Positions 8,303-19,732 are shown, counted from the stretch's first letter. The stretch: DNA of 64,000 bases from Neobacillus sp. PS3-12 (GCF_030915385.1 NZ_CP133268.1:4128001-4192000), one strand, 5' to 3'. Notes: generated by a model from the sequence alone, not told the origin. Numbers and translations are program-made.

Positions 8303-9970
8303 TTAAACTTCCATAATGATTGGTAAAATCATTGGTCTGCGTTTTGTTTTTTCATAAAGGAACGGAGCAAGCGTATCGGTGATCTCATTTTTGATTTCGG
8401 ACCATTGGCTTGTTTTTCTTTCCATCACTTTTTGTAGATGCTTTGTAATTAAACTTTGGGCATCGTTAATTAAGTCGCCAGATTCACGCATGTAAACAAA
8501 GCCGCGTGAGATAATATCCGGTCCTGCTGCAACCTTAAATTCTTTCATGTTTATACTCACAACAACGACGACTAAACCTTCTTCAGAAAGAATTCTGCGG
8601 TCACGAAGAACGATATTACCAATATCTCCGATACCGCTTCCATCTATGTAGACAGAGCCGGAAGTAACTTTACCAGCCACTTGAGCAGAATCACTCGAGA
8701 GTGCCAAGACTTCCCCGTTATCCATGAGGAAACAGTTTTCTTCTTTTACACCGCAATCAACGGCAAGTTTCGCATGCATTCTTTGCATCCGATATTCACC
8801 ATGAATTGGCATAAAAAACTTAGGCTTGATTAAGCGAAGCATCAATTTTTGCTCTTCTTGACCGCCATGCCCAGAGGTATGAATATTATTTAACTTACCA
8901 TGGATGACTTCAGCTCCGGCACGGAAAAGCATATTAATAGTTCTGCTGACACTGATTGTATTTCCTGGAATAGGTGAAGAGGAAAATACCACTGTATCGC
9001 CAGGAATTATTTGAATTTGTCGGTGTGTGCCATTAGCTATTCTCGAAAGGGCAGCCATTGGTTCACCCTGGCTTCCTGTACAGAGAATCGTTACTTTATT
9101 TGCTGGCAGCCGATTGATTTGATTGGCCTCAATAAAGGTATCTTTTGGGGCTGTAACATAGCCTAAATCAAGACCAATATTGATCGCAGCTTCCATGCTC
9201 CTTCCAAAAACAGCAACTTTTCGGCCGTTAACAACTGCTGCTTCTACCACTTGCTGAAGTCTATGGATATTGGAAGCAAAAGTAGCAAAGATCACACGTC
9301 CTTCAACTTTACGGAAAATATCATCAATACTTTCTCCAACCCGACGTTCTGACATGGTAAACTCAGGGACCTCGCTATTGGTGCTATCAGAAAGCAAACA
9401 TAGTACGCCTTCTTTTCCGATCTCTGCTATTTTTGTCAGGTTTGCAGGTTCACCAACGGGAGTAAAATCGAATTTAAAATCACCTGTATGGACAATTTGA
9501 CCTGGAGGCGTTTTAACAACAATACCATATGAATCAGGGATACTATGGGTTGTCCGAAAGAAGGTAACGGATGTTTTGCGGAATTTGATGACATCGTCTT
9601 CTTTAATTTCAATCAACTTTGCATTTCGAAGAAGGCCATGTTCTTCTAGTTTGTTCTTAATTAATCCAAGTGCAAGTTTTCCTCCATAAATAGGTACATT
9701 TACTTGCTTTAAAAGATAGGGAATACCACCAATATGGTCTTCGTGACCATGAGTGACAAATAACCCTTTGATTTTCTCTGCATTTTTAACGATATAGGTA
9801 TAATCCGGAATGACATAATCTATGCCTAAAAGCTCGTCCTCAGGAAATTTTATACCGGCATCAATTAAAATTATCTCATCCTGGAATTGTACTGCATATG
9901 TGTTTTTGCCAATTTCGCCTAATCCCCCCAGGGCAAAAACAGCAGTTTGATCATTCTTAACAAATTTCAT
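8303..9970 (-). CDS. rnjA: Ribonuclease J1
   Basis: 555 residues, standard length. A metallo-beta-lactamase/beta-CASP nuclease with 5'-3' exonuclease and endonuclease activity, central to mRNA decay and rRNA maturation in Bacillus. The zinc motif HGHEDHIGG lies near residue 75 and SGHGGQEEQ in the beta-CASP region near 367. It is downstream of rpoY with 6 bases between them, as in B. subtilis. In B. subtilis SR1P promotes the contact between GapA and RNase J1; sr1 is also in this window. Confidence 0.97.
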   Translation of the reverse strand: MKFVKNDQTAVFALGGLGEIGKNTYAVQFQDEIILIDAGIKFPEDELLGIDYVIPDYTYIVKNAEKIKGLFVTHGHEDHIGGIPYLLKQVNVPIYGGKLALGLIKNKLEEHGLLRNAKLIEIKEDDVIKFRKTSVTFFRTTHSIPDSYGIVVKTPPGQIVHTGDFKFDFTPVGEPANLTKIAEIGKEGVLCLLSDSTNSEVPEFTMSERRVGESIDDIFRKVEGRVIFATFASNIHRLQQVVEAAVVNGRKVAVFGRSMEAAINIGLDLGYVTAPKDTFIEANQINRLPANKVTILCTGSQGEPMAALSRIANGTHRQIQIIPGDTVVFSSSPIPGNTISVSRTINMLFRAGAEVIHGKLNNIHTSGHGGQEEQKLMLRLIKPKFFMPIHGEYRMQRMHAKLAVDCGVKEENCFLMDNGEVLALSSDSAQVAGKVTSGSVYIDGSGIGDIGNIVLRDRRILSEEGLVVVVVSINMKEFKVAAGPDIISRGFVYMRESGDLINDAQSLITKHLQKVMERKTSQWSEIKNEITDTLAPFLYEKTKRRPMILPIIMEV

Positions 9971-9976
9971 AAATTA

Positions 9977-10192
9977 TCAAATCTCCAATACTTTAAAGTG
10001 TTCATTTTGTTTTTCATATTCTAAGTATGCTCCTGTAACAGGTTTGACATATTCGATGTTATACGCACGATCTGCTATTTTTTTTCGAACATCTCTTTCA
10101 GATTCTCCATTAATAAATAATGTTTTTGTATTTTCTCTGACCGGTACCTGATGCAAACTTTCTTGATAAAATACTTTGAATAACATTTTCAT
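9977..10192 (-). CDS. rpoY: RNA polymerase epsilon subunit RpoY
   Basis: 71 residues (B. subtilis YkzG 69), family DUF1447. It is the small epsilon subunit that binds RNA polymerase near the beta' jaw in Firmicutes. It begins MKMLFKVFYQESLHQVPVRE, matching the family. It is the first gene of the rpoY-rnjA operon. Confidence 0.93.
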   Translation of the reverse strand: MKMLFKVFYQESLHQVPVRENTKTLFINGESERDVRKKIADRAYNIEYVKPVTGAYLEYEKQNEHFKVLEI

Positions 10193-10339
10193 CGCTCCTA
10201 ACTCCGCAATAACTTTTTCTATTATATAAAAAATTTACATCTTTTTCATATTATTTCATAACAAATCCATCGTTGGACCCGAATGTTTGTGAAAAAAGAG
10301 TAAAAAAGATCGCTATTAGACAAATGTACAATAAGGAAG

Positions 10340-10371
10340 GAGCCCTTCGCAACTTTGAAGGGCTCAAAATT
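10340..10371 (-). terminator. Terminator of the small peptide unit
   Basis: A 9-bp stem GAGCCCTTC / GAAGGGCTC lies directly after the stop codon of the 23-residue frame on the minus strand. The downstream tail is CTTCCTTATT, moderately T-rich. On the plus strand it is followed by five Ts, so it may act in both directions. Confidence 0.6.
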
Positions 10372-10372
10372 T

Positions 10373-10444
10373 TTAGGCAATAGATTTTTTTCGTAATAAA
10401 TCTTTCCACTGTTTTAAAAGCTTGCTTCTTAGCTTCTTCAACAT
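10373..10444 (-). CDS. Basic 23-residue peptide, unannotated small gene
   Basis: The frame starts with ATG 8 bases after a strong AAGGAGAT ribosome site and encodes 23 residues with nine Lys/Arg and one Asp. Hydrophobic residues (L2, L5, L9, L10, W13, L16, L17) alternate with basic ones, giving a cationic amphipathic helix. It has its own promoter (10468-10495) and a hairpin just after the stop. I do not recognise the peptide. It could be a membrane-surface peptide, a regulator, or the short frame of a small RNA. The rest of 10193-10696 shows no other gene. Confidence 0.55.
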   Translation of the reverse strand: MLKKLRSKLLKQWKDLLRKKSIA

Positions 10445-10467
10445 AGTGGATCATCTCCTTATATCTT

Positions 10468-10495
10468 ATTTTATACGATCCTTGTCCAATGTAAA
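10468..10495 (-). promoter_or_regulatory. Promoter of the 23-residue peptide unit
   Basis: Minus strand: TTTACA and TAAAAT, each 5 of 6 to consensus, with a 16-bp spacer. The start point would be about 20 bases before the ATG, so the transcript would be roughly 120 nt. Confidence 0.5.
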
Positions 10496-10696
10496 GAAGC
10501 CAGGTCCATTTCGTAGATTTTTTTGTGAAAAAACGGCTTCTTTTTGTTATTATTATATGATTAGTTTGCGGATTTTTTCATGGATAAAGATGGAATTGCC
10601 GATCTTTAACCAAATTGACAAATTTTAAACAAAAGTTTACTCTTTAATTTTAGAAATTTATTTAATTATTACTGCTTTAGAAAAGGAGTTTAATAA

Positions 10697-11467
10697 ATGA
10701 AAAAAATTGTTTTTTTTGATATAGACGGCACTTTACTGGATCATGATAAAAACTTACCTTTAAGTACGATGCGAGCATTAAAGGAGTTGAAAAATAATGG
10801 GGTGTTTGTGGCAATTGCGACTGGCAGGGCTCCCTTTATGTTTGAAAGCCTGCGTGAGGAATTAGAGATCGATTCGTTTGTAAGCTTTAACGGGCAGTAC
10901 GTCGTATTTGAAAATCAGGTCATTTATCAAAATCCACTTGATACAAATGAGCTTAGTATGTTTTTAAAAGAAACTAGAAAAAATAATCACCCGCTTGTTT
11001 TTCTGACAGAAAAAACGATGAAAGCTAGTGTCGACTATCATCCGTTTATTGAAGAAAGCCTAGGTACCCTTAAATTTCCACATCCTGAAGAGGATGTGCA
11101 CTTTTATGAAAGCCGAAACATCTATCAATCATTGGTATTTTGTGAAGAGCAAAAGGAACAATACTACCGAAGTGAATATCCAGGTTTTAGCTTTGTTCGT
11201 TGGCACCCCTATTCAGTCGACGTGCTGCCATCCGGGGGTTCAAAAGCAGAGGGAATAAAGAAAATGATCGAACGCTTGGATTTTAAACTTGAAGATGTCT
11301 ATGCATTTGGTGACGGTTTAAATGATATTGAAATGTTAAAAGCGGTTGGAACAGGTGTTGCCATGGGGAATGGTACCGATGAGGCGAAAAGGCACGCTAA
11401 TGTCATTACTACTGATGTCGATAATAATGGAATTTGGAATGGTCTTAAAGAGTTAAAGTTAATATAA
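10697..11467 (+). CDS. ykrA: HAD-family phosphatase YkrA (Cof type)
   Basis: 256 residues. Motif I FFDIDGTLLD at residue 6, motif II around ATGR (about residue 42), and motif IV GDGLNDIEML near 216 mark a Cof-type HAD hydrolase with a C2 cap. Members dephosphorylate sugar phosphates or flavin precursors; the substrate here is not known. Start follows AAAGGAG. It is convergent with def. Confidence 0.88.
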   Translation: MKKIVFFDIDGTLLDHDKNLPLSTMRALKELKNNGVFVAIATGRAPFMFESLREELEIDSFVSFNGQYVVFENQVIYQNPLDTNELSMFLKETRKNNHPLVFLTEKTMKASVDYHPFIEESLGTLKFPHPEEDVHFYESRNIYQSLVFCEEQKEQYYRSEYPGFSFVRWHPYSVDVLPSGGSKAEGIKKMIERLDFKLEDVYAFGDGLNDIEMLKAVGTGVAMGNGTDEAKRHANVITTDVDNNGIWNGLKELKLI

Positions 11468-11495
11468 AAAGCCGGGCCACTTGGTCCGGCTTTTT
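11466..11495 (+). terminator. Terminator after ykrA
   Basis: A 10-bp stem AAAAAGCCGG / CCGGCTTTTT with a loop of about 10 nt and a T-rich tail, beginning at the stop codon. Confidence 0.85.
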
Positions 11496-11500
11496 CTTTG

Positions 11501-11561
11501 GCTAATAGGAAAGTATAAGTCTTCGCCCTTTAGGGCTCGCCAATCGGCGATTTTTCTTTAG
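11501..11561. repeat. Short interspersed repeat, deleted copy (ykrA-def gap)
   Basis: This sequence matches parts of the longer element at 24323-24435: the start GCTAAT(A/G)GGAAAG and a 40-base right part with TCTTCGCCCTTT, then GCCAATCGGCGA, then TTTTCTTTA. The long hairpin arm of the other copy is missing here. Two mini-hairpins (GCCC-TTTA-GGGC and TCGCC-AATC-GGCGA) remain. It lies between convergent genes, just past the def stop. Confidence 0.75.
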
Positions 11562-11565
11562 AATC

Positions 11566-12120
11566 TTACCTCTCAATGGCAATTGCATCAGGAATTGGCT
11601 TATGCGGATCTTCCTTATCAATATGATCGTAAAACATGATTCCATTTAAATGATCAATTTCATGCTGGAATACAATAGCAGGCATTCCCTTAAGACGAAG
11701 TTTTACTTCATTCCCATCGACATCGTACCCCTTAACGGTTACTCTGGCATGCCGAGGAACATAACCAGGAATCGACTCGTCTACTGAAAGGCACCCCTCA
11801 CCAGATAGAAGGTACGATTTTTCAACAGAATGGCTTATGATTTTCGGATTAAACAACCCATAACTATACAATTTCCCTTTGTCATCATGGACATGTACAG
11901 CAATCATCCGTTTAGAAACATTAATTTGAGGGGCAGCCAGCCCGATTCCACCACGGAGTCCATATTGTGCTGCAATTTCTTCAATTTGGCTGTTGATCAC
12001 ATATTCTAAAAGCTCATTAAGGACTCTTTTATCTTCATCTGATGGCGGCATAGGAACCTCAGCCGCAACTTGCCTTAAGGTAGGATGGCCATCACGAATA
12101 ATATCCTCCATCGTCAACAT
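11566..12120 (-). CDS. def: Peptide deformylase
   Basis: 184 residues (B. subtilis DefB/YkrB 184). It removes the formyl group from nascent protein N-termini. All three motifs are present: [15 protein letters not shown] and QHEIDHLNG; the Cys and two His bind the metal. Start ATG has GGAG upstream on the minus strand. Confidence 0.96.
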   Translation of the reverse strand: MLTMEDIIRDGHPTLRQVAAEVPMPPSDEDKRVLNELLEYVINSQIEEIAAQYGLRGGIGLAAPQINVSKRMIAVHVHDDKGKLYSYGLFNPKIISHSVEKSYLLSGEGCLSVDESIPGYVPRHARVTVKGYDVDGNEVKLRLKGMPAIVFQHEIDHLNGIMFYDHIDKEDPHKPIPDAIAIER

Positions 12121-12171
12121 GACAATTTCACTCCAGTACTAGCAACATTTTTGCAGTTTTCTTTTTATTTT

Positions 12172-12185
12172 GGCTGTGTTAAAGG
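12172..12185 (+). repeat. Left-arm copy of the GGCTGTGTTAAAGG repeat
   Basis: Identical over 14 bases to the left arm of the inverted repeat at 6331-6375, but without a matching right arm. It lies in the gap between def and ykyA, about 210 bases before ykyA. Confidence 0.5.
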
Positions 12186-12391
12186 CCTTAATTTAATACT
12201 TTAAACGGGCGCTCCCGCTTCTCCTTTTAAGTCTATCAAATAATTCATGAAAAGTTAACAAATGAATAGATAATGAGTAGGTTATTAATTGATTAGACAA
12301 AGAAAGTCCATCCCAAATCATCGAAAAATCCTATTGTCACGTAATTAAAGTATGGATATAGTTGAAATAATAATCATGATCGGAGGGAAAT

Positions 12392-13051
12392 ATGATTAGT
12401 CGGGGGATAATAATTCTGCCTTTTATCATAATTGTATTTAGCACTAGTCTAGCGGGATGCTTTCAACAAGAAAAATCTGCTGAAAAAATGTACTCAGTTC
12501 TTGAAAAAGTTGCCGTAAATGAAAAGGACTTTGAACAAGCACAGGACCCGCTTGTACAAAAAGAGAAAAAAGAAAAAACGCTTTATGATAAGATCATTGA
12601 ACTAAATACGAATCAATATGATGACAAAGTCAAACTTTCTAATGAAGCTTTAACAATGGTAAACGATCGAAAAAAATATATGGAAACAGAAACAAAAAGT
12701 TTACAGCAATCAGAAAAAGAATTTAAAAAAGTGGTCACTTTAAAAAATAAAATGGATGATAAAAAATTAAATTACGAAGCAAATCAGCTTTATGATCTAA
12801 TGATGGACCGCTATAAAGCCCATCAAGTTTTATCCAAAGAATATCTCGCAGGGGTATCAGAGGATCAAAAATTATATCAGATGTTTAAGAACCAGAATGT
12901 TACAGTCGAAAACTTGGAAGGGCAAATTAAAGAATTGAATTCCATTTACAAAAAAATATACGCAGCGAATAATCAATTTAATCGACTAACCCAGCAATAT
13001 AACGAAAAGAAACTTCAATTTTACAAAAATGCAGGCATTATAAAAAAATAA
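12392..13051 (+). CDS. ykyA: YkyA-like putative cell-wall binding lipoprotein
   Basis: 219 residues. A signal peptide ends in the lipobox SLAGC (Cys near residue 23), so it is lipid-anchored outside the membrane. The rest is highly charged and Lys/Glu-rich with long predicted coiled-coil segments. Family YkyA is annotated as a putative cell-wall binding lipoprotein. Start ATG follows GGAGGG. It sits between def and pdhA, as in B. subtilis. Confidence 0.85.
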   Translation: MISRGIIILPFIIIVFSTSLAGCFQQEKSAEKMYSVLEKVAVNEKDFEQAQDPLVQKEKKEKTLYDKIIELNTNQYDDKVKLSNEALTMVNDRKKYMETETKSLQQSEKEFKKVVTLKNKMDDKKLNYEANQLYDLMMDRYKAHQVLSKEYLAGVSEDQKLYQMFKNQNVTVENLEGQIKELNSIYKKIYAANNQFNRLTQQYNEKKLQFYKNAGIIKK

Positions 13052-13091
13052 CCAAAAAAAGAATCAGCATATGCTCGGTTCTTTTTTTGGT
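13052..13091 (+). terminator. Terminator after ykyA
   Basis: ACCAAAAAAAGAA pairs with TTCTTTTTTTGGT around an inner AGCATATGCT palindrome. The right arm itself supplies the T run. Confidence 0.8.
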
Positions 13092-13254
13092 GTTTGTGTC
13101 AAGATGACTTTTGACCATTCAGTGAACTTTTCTATAACAATTTGTGAAAACGGAATGTGTTTGTAATACAGATTGAAAAAATTTATTAATACAGGTCGAA
13201 ATTTGTCTTTTCTTCATAAAGAAGTTTTTTATAGTGTAAACTTGTGTTTATCGG

Positions 13255-13283
13255 TTGACGTGCAAAAAATGTTGATGTAAACT
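13255..13283 (+). promoter_or_regulatory. Promoter of the pdhABCD operon
   Basis: TTGACG and TAAACT are separated by 17 bp. Transcription from here leaves a leader of about 260 nt before pdhA. The leader (13290-13551) contains no open frame with a ribosome site other than pdhA. An imperfect A/T-rich stem around 13430-13480 is the only structure I see. Confidence 0.55.
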
Positions 13284-13512
13284 CAGTAATGAACGAGGGG
13301 ATTGTATCAATTTATTTGAAAAAATAACTAATACAGAATAAAAGATAATCGATCAGAAAGTCCCTTTTGGAAACTGTTTTATAAAACCTTTATTGTCCTA
13401 CTGTATCAACAGAATGCACAAATCTCTTTTTAAGAAATGCGAAAAATCGATATCATGCTCGTTTTTAAAAAGAATTTGGGCAATCTATACCAGTAATCAT
13501 TATTTTTATTAA

Positions 13513-14667
<1,155 letters not shown>

Positions 14668-14670
14668 ATC

Positions 14671-15648
14671 ATGGCTCAGATGACAATGATACAAGCAATC
14701 ACTGATGCATTGCGTACAGAATTACGCAATGATCCTAATGTGTTAATCTTTGGGGAAGACGTTGGTCTTAATGGCGGCGTGTTCCGTGCAACTGAAGGTT
14801 TACAAAAAGAATTTGGTGAAGATCGGGTATTTGATACACCACTAGCAGAATCAGGAATCGGTGGATTGGCTTCAGGACTAGTTCTACAAGGTTTCCGCCC
14901 AGTTCCAGAAATCCAATTCTTCGGTTTTATCTTTGAAGTATTTGACCAAATTGCTGGTCAGATGGCTCGTTTACGTTATCGTACAGGCGGTAAATTTAAT
15001 GCACCAGTTACCATTCGTGCTCCATTTGGCGGCGGGGTACATACCCCTGATATGCATGCTGACAGTTTAGAAGGATTAATGGCTCAATCACCAGGATTGA
15101 AAGTTGTTATTCCGTCTACTCCTTACGATGCAAAGGGATTACTAATTTCATCTATTCGTGACAATGATCCAGTTGTTTTCTTAGAGCACATGAAATTGTA
15201 CCGTTCTTTCCGTCAAGATGTGCCAGAAGAAGAGTATGCTATTCCATTGGGAAAAGCAGATATTAAGCGTGAAGGAAAAGACATAACAATCGTTGCGTAT
15301 GGTGCAATGGTACACGAAGCGTTAAAAGCTGCTGAAGAGTTAGAAAAAGAAGGCTATTCTGCAGAAGTAATCGATTTGCGTACGATCAGTCCGTTTGATA
15401 CTGAAACAATTATTGGTTCAGTTGAAAAAACTGGCCGAGCAATTGTTGTTCAAGAAGCACAAAAACAAGCAGGTATTGCAGCACATATTGTTGCAGAAAT
15501 TAATGACCGTGCAATTTTAAGTTTAGAGGCTCCAGTATTACGCGTTGCAGCTCCTGACACTGTATTTGCATTCCCGCAGGCTGAAGCTATTTGGCTTCCA
15601 AATTATAAAGATGTTTTGGAAACTGCCAAAAAAGTATTATCATTCTAA
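14671..15648 (+). CDS. pdhB: Pyruvate dehydrogenase E1 beta subunit
   Basis: 325 residues, the family length. It forms the alpha2beta2 E1 heterotetramer with PdhA and contributes half of the thiamine diphosphate site. Typical motifs are FGEDVG near residue 27 and a C-terminal transketolase domain with QEAQKQAGI. It starts 3 bases after the pdhA stop, indicating translational coupling. Confidence 0.96.
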   Translation: MAQMTMIQAITDALRTELRNDPNVLIFGEDVGLNGGVFRATEGLQKEFGEDRVFDTPLAESGIGGLASGLVLQGFRPVPEIQFFGFIFEVFDQIAGQMARLRYRTGGKFNAPVTIRAPFGGGVHTPDMHADSLEGLMAQSPGLKVVIPSTPYDAKGLLISSIRDNDPVVFLEHMKLYRSFRQDVPEEEYAIPLGKADIKREGKDITIVAYGAMVHEALKAAEELEKEGYSAEVIDLRTISPFDTETIIGSVEKTGRAIVVQEAQKQAGIAAHIVAEINDRAILSLEAPVLRVAAPDTVFAFPQAEAIWLPNYKDVLETAKKVLSF

Positions 15649-15734
15649 TTATAAGGAGGGGGACTGCATAGTTTGTTTCCCTCTTACGCATGAATAAAAT
15701 GGTAGAAGAAAGAAATTTTAGGAGGTTGACCCTA

Positions 15735-17015
15735 GTGGCGTTTCAATTTAAGTTGCCAGACATTGGTGAGGGTATACATGAAGGTGAAATCGTTAAGTGG
15801 TTTGTTAAACCAGGCGATAAAGTACAAGAAGATGATGTATTATGCGAAGTACAAAACGATAAAGCAGTTGTAGAGATTCCTTCTCCAGTTGAAGGTACGG
15901 TTTTAGAGGTAATGGTAGAAGAAGGAACTGTTGCAACTGTTGGACAAGTTCTTGTTTCATTTGATGCACCTGGATATGAGGATTTAAAATTTAAAGGCGA
16001 TGAAGAAGAGACTGAAGCTGCTCCAGCACAGGAAGCAGCACCACAAGCTGTAGCAGAAGCGCAAGCTCCGGCAGCTCAGGCTGAAGTAGATCCAAACCGC
16101 CGTGTTATTGCTATGCCTTCTGTACGTAAATATGCCCGTGAAAAAGGTGTAGACATTCGTTTAGTTGCTGGTACTGGTGATAACGGACGCGTTCTAAAAT
16201 CTGATATTGATTCGTTCCTTGGTGGAGCAGCTCCACAGCCAGCAGCTCAAGCAGCAGTGGAAGCACCAGCTGAGGCAGCCGCACCAGCACCAACGCCAAT
16301 TCCACAAGGTGAATACCCTGAAACACGTGAAAAAATGAGCGGAATTCGTAAAGCTATTGCAAAAGCAATGGTTAACTCGAAGCATACTGCTCCACACGTT
16401 ACTTTAATGGATGAAGTGGATGTAACAAAATTAGTGAAACACCGTAAAAAATTCAAGGAAGTTGCTGCAGCAAAAGGTATTAAGCTTACTTTCTTACCAT
16501 ACGTTGTAAAAGCATTAACAAGTGCATTACGCGAATTCCCTGTATTAAATACATCTTTGGATGATGCAACAAGTGAAATCGTCCATAAGCATTACTATAA
16601 CATCGGTATTGCTGCTGATACTGAAAAAGGTCTTTTAGTTCCAGTTGTTAAAGATGCAGACCGTAAATCAGTTTTCAATATTTCTAATGAAATTAATGAG
16701 CTTGCAACAAAAGCTCGTGATGGTAAATTGGCTCCAAATGAAATGAAGGGTGCATCATGTACCATTTCAAACATTGGTTCTGCTGGCGGTCAATGGTTCA
16801 CTCCGGTTATTAACCATCCAGAGGTTGCTATCCTTGGAGTTGGCCGTATCGCTGAGAAACCAATTGTTCGTGATGGAGAAATTGTGGCAGCACCTGTCCT
16901 TGCCCTATCATTAAGCTTCGACCACCGAATGATCGATGGAGCTACAGCACAGAATGCAATGAACCACATCAAACGATTATTAAACGACCCAGAACTATTG
17001 TTAATGGAGGCGTAA
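15735..17015 (+). CDS. pdhC: Dihydrolipoamide acetyltransferase (E2) of PDH
   Basis: 426 residues with one lipoyl domain (lipoyl Lys in [11 protein letters not shown], near residue 43), an Ala/Pro-rich linker, an E1/E3-binding domain (about 128-165), a second linker, and a catalytic domain with the HRMIDG active-site motif near the C-terminus. It moves acetyl groups to CoA and forms the core of the complex. GTG at 15735 is the start: AGGAGG lies 9 bases upstream and the product [13 protein letters not shown] matches the family; the frame from 15690 does not. Confidence 0.95.
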   Translation: MAFQFKLPDIGEGIHEGEIVKWFVKPGDKVQEDDVLCEVQNDKAVVEIPSPVEGTVLEVMVEEGTVATVGQVLVSFDAPGYEDLKFKGDEEETEAAPAQEAAPQAVAEAQAPAAQAEVDPNRRVIAMPSVRKYAREKGVDIRLVAGTGDNGRVLKSDIDSFLGGAAPQPAAQAAVEAPAEAAAPAPTPIPQGEYPETREKMSGIRKAIAKAMVNSKHTAPHVTLMDEVDVTKLVKHRKKFKEVAAAKGIKLTFLPYVVKALTSALREFPVLNTSLDDATSEIVHKHYYNIGIAADTEKGLLVPVVKDADRKSVFNISNEINELATKARDGKLAPNEMKGASCTISNIGSAGGQWFTPVINHPEVAILGVGRIAEKPIVRDGEIVAAPVLALSLSFDHRMIDGATAQNAMNHIKRLLNDPELLLMEA

Positions 17016-17019
17016 GGAA

Positions 17020-18432
17020 ATGGTAGTTGGAGATTTCCCAATTGAAACAGATACTATAGTGATCGGTGCAGGACCTGGCGGATATGTTGCCGCCATCCGT
17101 GCTGCCCAATTAGGACAAAAAGTAACGATTGTTGAAAAAGAATACATGGGCGGCGTTTGTTTAAATGTCGGCTGTATCCCTTCAAAAGCACTTATTGCCG
17201 CTGGTCACCGTTATGAGACAGCAAAACATTCTGATGCTTATGGCATTACTGCAGAAAATGTAAAAGTTGATTTTACAAAAGTTCAAGAATGGAAAGCCAG
17301 TGTCGTGAATAAATTAACTGGCGGTGTTGAAGGATTACTTAAAGGAAATAAAGTGGAAATTGTTCGCGGTGAAGCTTTCTTTGTTGATAGTAATTCACTT
17401 CGTGTCATGGGCGAAAAAAATGCGCAAACTTACAATTTCAAAAATGCCATTATCGCAACAGGTTCACGTCCAATTGAATTACCAACATTTAAATTTTCAA
17501 AACGTGTCCTAAGTTCTACTGGTGCATTGAGCCTAAACGAAATTCCTGAAAAACTTGTTGTTATTGGCGGCGGTGTTATTGGAATCGAACTTGGTGGAAC
17601 ATATGCAAACTTTGGTACCCAAGTAACCATTTTAGAGGGTGCTGACGAAATTTTAGGCGTTGGCTTTGAGAAACAAATGTCTGCTATTGTTAAGAAGAGC
17701 ATGAAGAAAAAAGGCGTGGAATTCTATACTAAAGCAATGGCAAAAGGTGTCGAAGAAACAGAAAATGGTGTTACTGTTACATTTGAAGTAAAAGGCGAAG
17801 AGAAGAAAATTGACGCCGATTACGTGTTTGTAATGGTTGGCCGCCGTCCGAATACAGACGAAATGGGTCTGGAACAAGCTGGCGTAAAAATGTCAGACCG
17901 TGGCATTATTGAAATTGATAAACAATGCCGTACGAACGTTCCTAACATTTATGCGATCGGTGATGTTGTTCCAGGTCCACAATTAGCGCATAAGGCATCT
18001 TATGAAGCAAAAATTGCTGCAGAGGCCATTGCTGGAGAGCCTTCTGAAATTGATTATATTGGGATTCCTGCGGTTGTTTTCTCGGATCCTGAGCTGGCAA
18101 CAGTCGGTTATACAGAACAGCAGGCAAAGGATGAAGGCATTGAAGTTAAGACAGCGAAGTTCCCTTACGCTGCTAACGGCCGTGCCCTTTCACTTGACAG
18201 CACTGACGGATTTGTAAAACTTGTAACTCGCAAAGAAGATGGACTTGTAATCGGTGCCCAAGTTGCAGGTGCCAATGCTTCAGACATTATTTCTGAGTTA
18301 GGATTGGCTGTTGAAGCAGGAATGACTGCAGAAGACATTGCCATGACAATCCATGCGCATCCAACCCTTGGAGAAATGACCATGGAAGCAGCAGAAGCTG
18401 CCCTTGGAAACCCAATTCATATGCTTAAATAA
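17020..18432 (+). CDS. pdhD: Dihydrolipoamide dehydrogenase (E3)
   Basis: 470 residues, the same as B. subtilis. This FAD/NAD flavoprotein reoxidises dihydrolipoamide for PDH and probably other 2-oxoacid complexes. Visible are the FAD fold [10 protein letters not shown], the redox disulfide [13 protein letters not shown], the NAD fold [10 protein letters not shown], and the His-Glu dyad in HAHPTLGE. It lies four bases after pdhC and ends the operon. Confidence 0.97.
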   Translation: MVVGDFPIETDTIVIGAGPGGYVAAIRAAQLGQKVTIVEKEYMGGVCLNVGCIPSKALIAAGHRYETAKHSDAYGITAENVKVDFTKVQEWKASVVNKLTGGVEGLLKGNKVEIVRGEAFFVDSNSLRVMGEKNAQTYNFKNAIIATGSRPIELPTFKFSKRVLSSTGALSLNEIPEKLVVIGGGVIGIELGGTYANFGTQVTILEGADEILGVGFEKQMSAIVKKSMKKKGVEFYTKAMAKGVEETENGVTVTFEVKGEEKKIDADYVFVMVGRRPNTDEMGLEQAGVKMSDRGIIEIDKQCRTNVPNIYAIGDVVPGPQLAHKASYEAKIAAEAIAGEPSEIDYIGIPAVVFSDPELATVGYTEQQAKDEGIEVKTAKFPYAANGRALSLDSTDGFVKLVTRKEDGLVIGAQVAGANASDIISELGLAVEAGMTAEDIAMTIHAHPTLGEMTMEAAEAALGNPIHMLK

Positions 18433-18436
18433 TGAT

Positions 18437-18475
18437 AAAAGCGATTTTCCTGAATAAGGAAAGTCGCTTTTATGC
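18437..18475 (+). terminator. Terminator of the pdh operon
   Basis: AAAAGCGATTTTCC pairs with GGAAAGTCGCTTTT (one G-U pair) around a 7-nt loop. A T-rich end closes the operon. Confidence 0.8.
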
Positions 18476-18556
18476 TTTAAATATAGATTTTAGAAAATAA
18501 CTGATTAAATCGGAACATATATATTTTGTAAGAAGGAAATTCATGGTGGTGGAGGT

Positions 18557-18802
18557 ATGAGAGTCTATGTTGTGATGATCTTGCAATTTATGATCTGGAG
18601 TGGATTTACATTTGTTGAGTGGCTATCAGTACACGATCAACTTGTTTATAAGGTTATTATGTTTTTTATTTTTTATTATCTAGCTTTTTCACTAGGCCGT
18701 TTGGTAACAAAATCTGGGCCTAAAGCATTTTTCATAACTTGCTTAAGTTTAAGTATATATAGTTCCCTCCATTTTACTCTTGGTTATTACCTTCCTCATT
18801 AG
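18557..18802 (+). CDS. Small membrane protein of unknown function
   Basis: 81 residues with about three hydrophobic segments (residues 3-22, 30-48 and 57-77) and few charges. The ATG follows GTGGAGGT. It occupies the place of the small lipoprotein gene slp of B. subtilis but has no lipobox. I do not recognise a family. Confidence 0.65.
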   Translation: MRVYVVMILQFMIWSGFTFVEWLSVHDQLVYKVIMFFIFYYLAFSLGRLVTKSGPKAFFITCLSLSIYSSLHFTLGYYLPH

Positions 18803-18821
18803 CGCCACAAGTAACGAATAA

Positions 18822-18843
18822 AAAAAGCTCCCAAAAGGGAGCG
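18822..18843 (-). terminator. Terminator of the DUF1885 gene
   Basis: GCTCCC / GGGAGC stem with a 4-nt loop. On the minus strand it is followed by seven Ts. Confidence 0.8.
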
Positions 18844-18847
18844 TCTA

Positions 18848-19282
18848 TTACTTTCTAGGATAATAATACATTACTCGTCCATTAAACAGGTGAAGTTCTC
18901 CCTGTAATTTTTTTGCAAGGAATTTACCAAATTCATTTGCCTTATTTTTGTCACCGTAAACAGATTGATCGGGTAACGTGATTTGTATGTATGTTTGTTC
19001 TTTTTCCTCACCATTTTCTTCGCTAACAACTTCTTGGTCAACGCCAATTAAAATAACATTATAACGCTCGTGAGAACTGGAAAGATAGAACCATTTCCCT
19101 TTTCCCTCTGCTGTTTCTTTTATATCGTAAGGAAATGCAGTATCCTCGTAATCCCATTCTACTTGTTCGCCGGTTTTTTCAGTGATTTGCTGATAGTATA
19201 AGAAAAGGTCCTTTACTTCGTCTGTTGTAATTGTTTGTTTTAAGGATGAAGGCACCAGCTTTATATAGGCATTTATCGCCAT
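18848..19282 (-). CDS. DUF1885 family protein
   Basis: 144 residues, soluble and acidic with no membrane segment. The N-terminus (MAINAYIKLVPSSLKQTIT) resembles, as I recall, the DUF1885 family of Bacillus and Geobacillus, for which a structure but no function is known. Start has AAGGAGGAAT on the minus strand. It is a single-gene unit with its own terminator, divergent from the DUF3055 gene. Confidence 0.75.
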   Translation of the reverse strand: MAINAYIKLVPSSLKQTITTDEVKDLFLYYQQITEKTGEQVEWDYEDTAFPYDIKETAEGKGKWFYLSSSHERYNVILIGVDQEVVSEENGEEKEQTYIQITLPDQSVYGDKNKANEFGKFLAKKLQGELHLFNGRVMYYYPRK

Positions 19283-19432
19283 CCAATATTCCTCCTTGAC
19301 TCCATTATGTATACGATATATTTTAGCACTGATTAAAATATAATGACAACACTTACAAAAAAATGTCTTGTTTTTGTTAGAAAATCAAGTTATAATAAAA
19401 TTCTAAATATTCAAAAATAAGGGAGGAACGAT

Positions 19433-19732
19433 ATGGAATTATTCTCAAAACTCTATGATGAGCAAGAAAATGTTAAAGTAAGATTCGTTGGATTTACCAC
19501 GGAACATACCCGCTATGATTTTGGAATCGTGTACACGAATATGTTTTTTGGGAAGCCTCTAGTTGTATGTATGCAAACGGGCCGCTCTACACTCCTCGAT
19601 CCAAGAGATCTCGAAGATTTAGACCACTTGCAGACGGTATTTAGAATCCCTGATAGACAGCAGGCAGCAGACCTTGCTGACTTTTTCGCTGAAACCCTTC
19701 CTCCTATTCCATTTACAACACAATATGAATGA
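19433..19732 (+). CDS. DUF3055 family protein
   Basis: 99 residues, soluble and without cysteine knuckles. It contains the conserved stretch VRFVGFTTEHTRYDFGIVYT, which I associate with DUF3055, a family restricted to Bacilli with unknown function. Start follows GGGAGG. It is monocistronic, with a strong terminator after it. Confidence 0.75.
   Translation: MELFSKLYDEQENVKVRFVGFTTEHTRYDFGIVYTNMFFGKPLVVCMQTGRSTLLDPRDLEDLDHLQTVFRIPDRQQAADLADFFAETLPPIPFTTQYE

Noticed and set aside
10251..10454. 67-codon minus-strand frame covering the small-peptide terminator
   Set aside because: It starts near the ribosome site of the 23-residue frame but reads through its hairpin in another frame, with no family resemblance.
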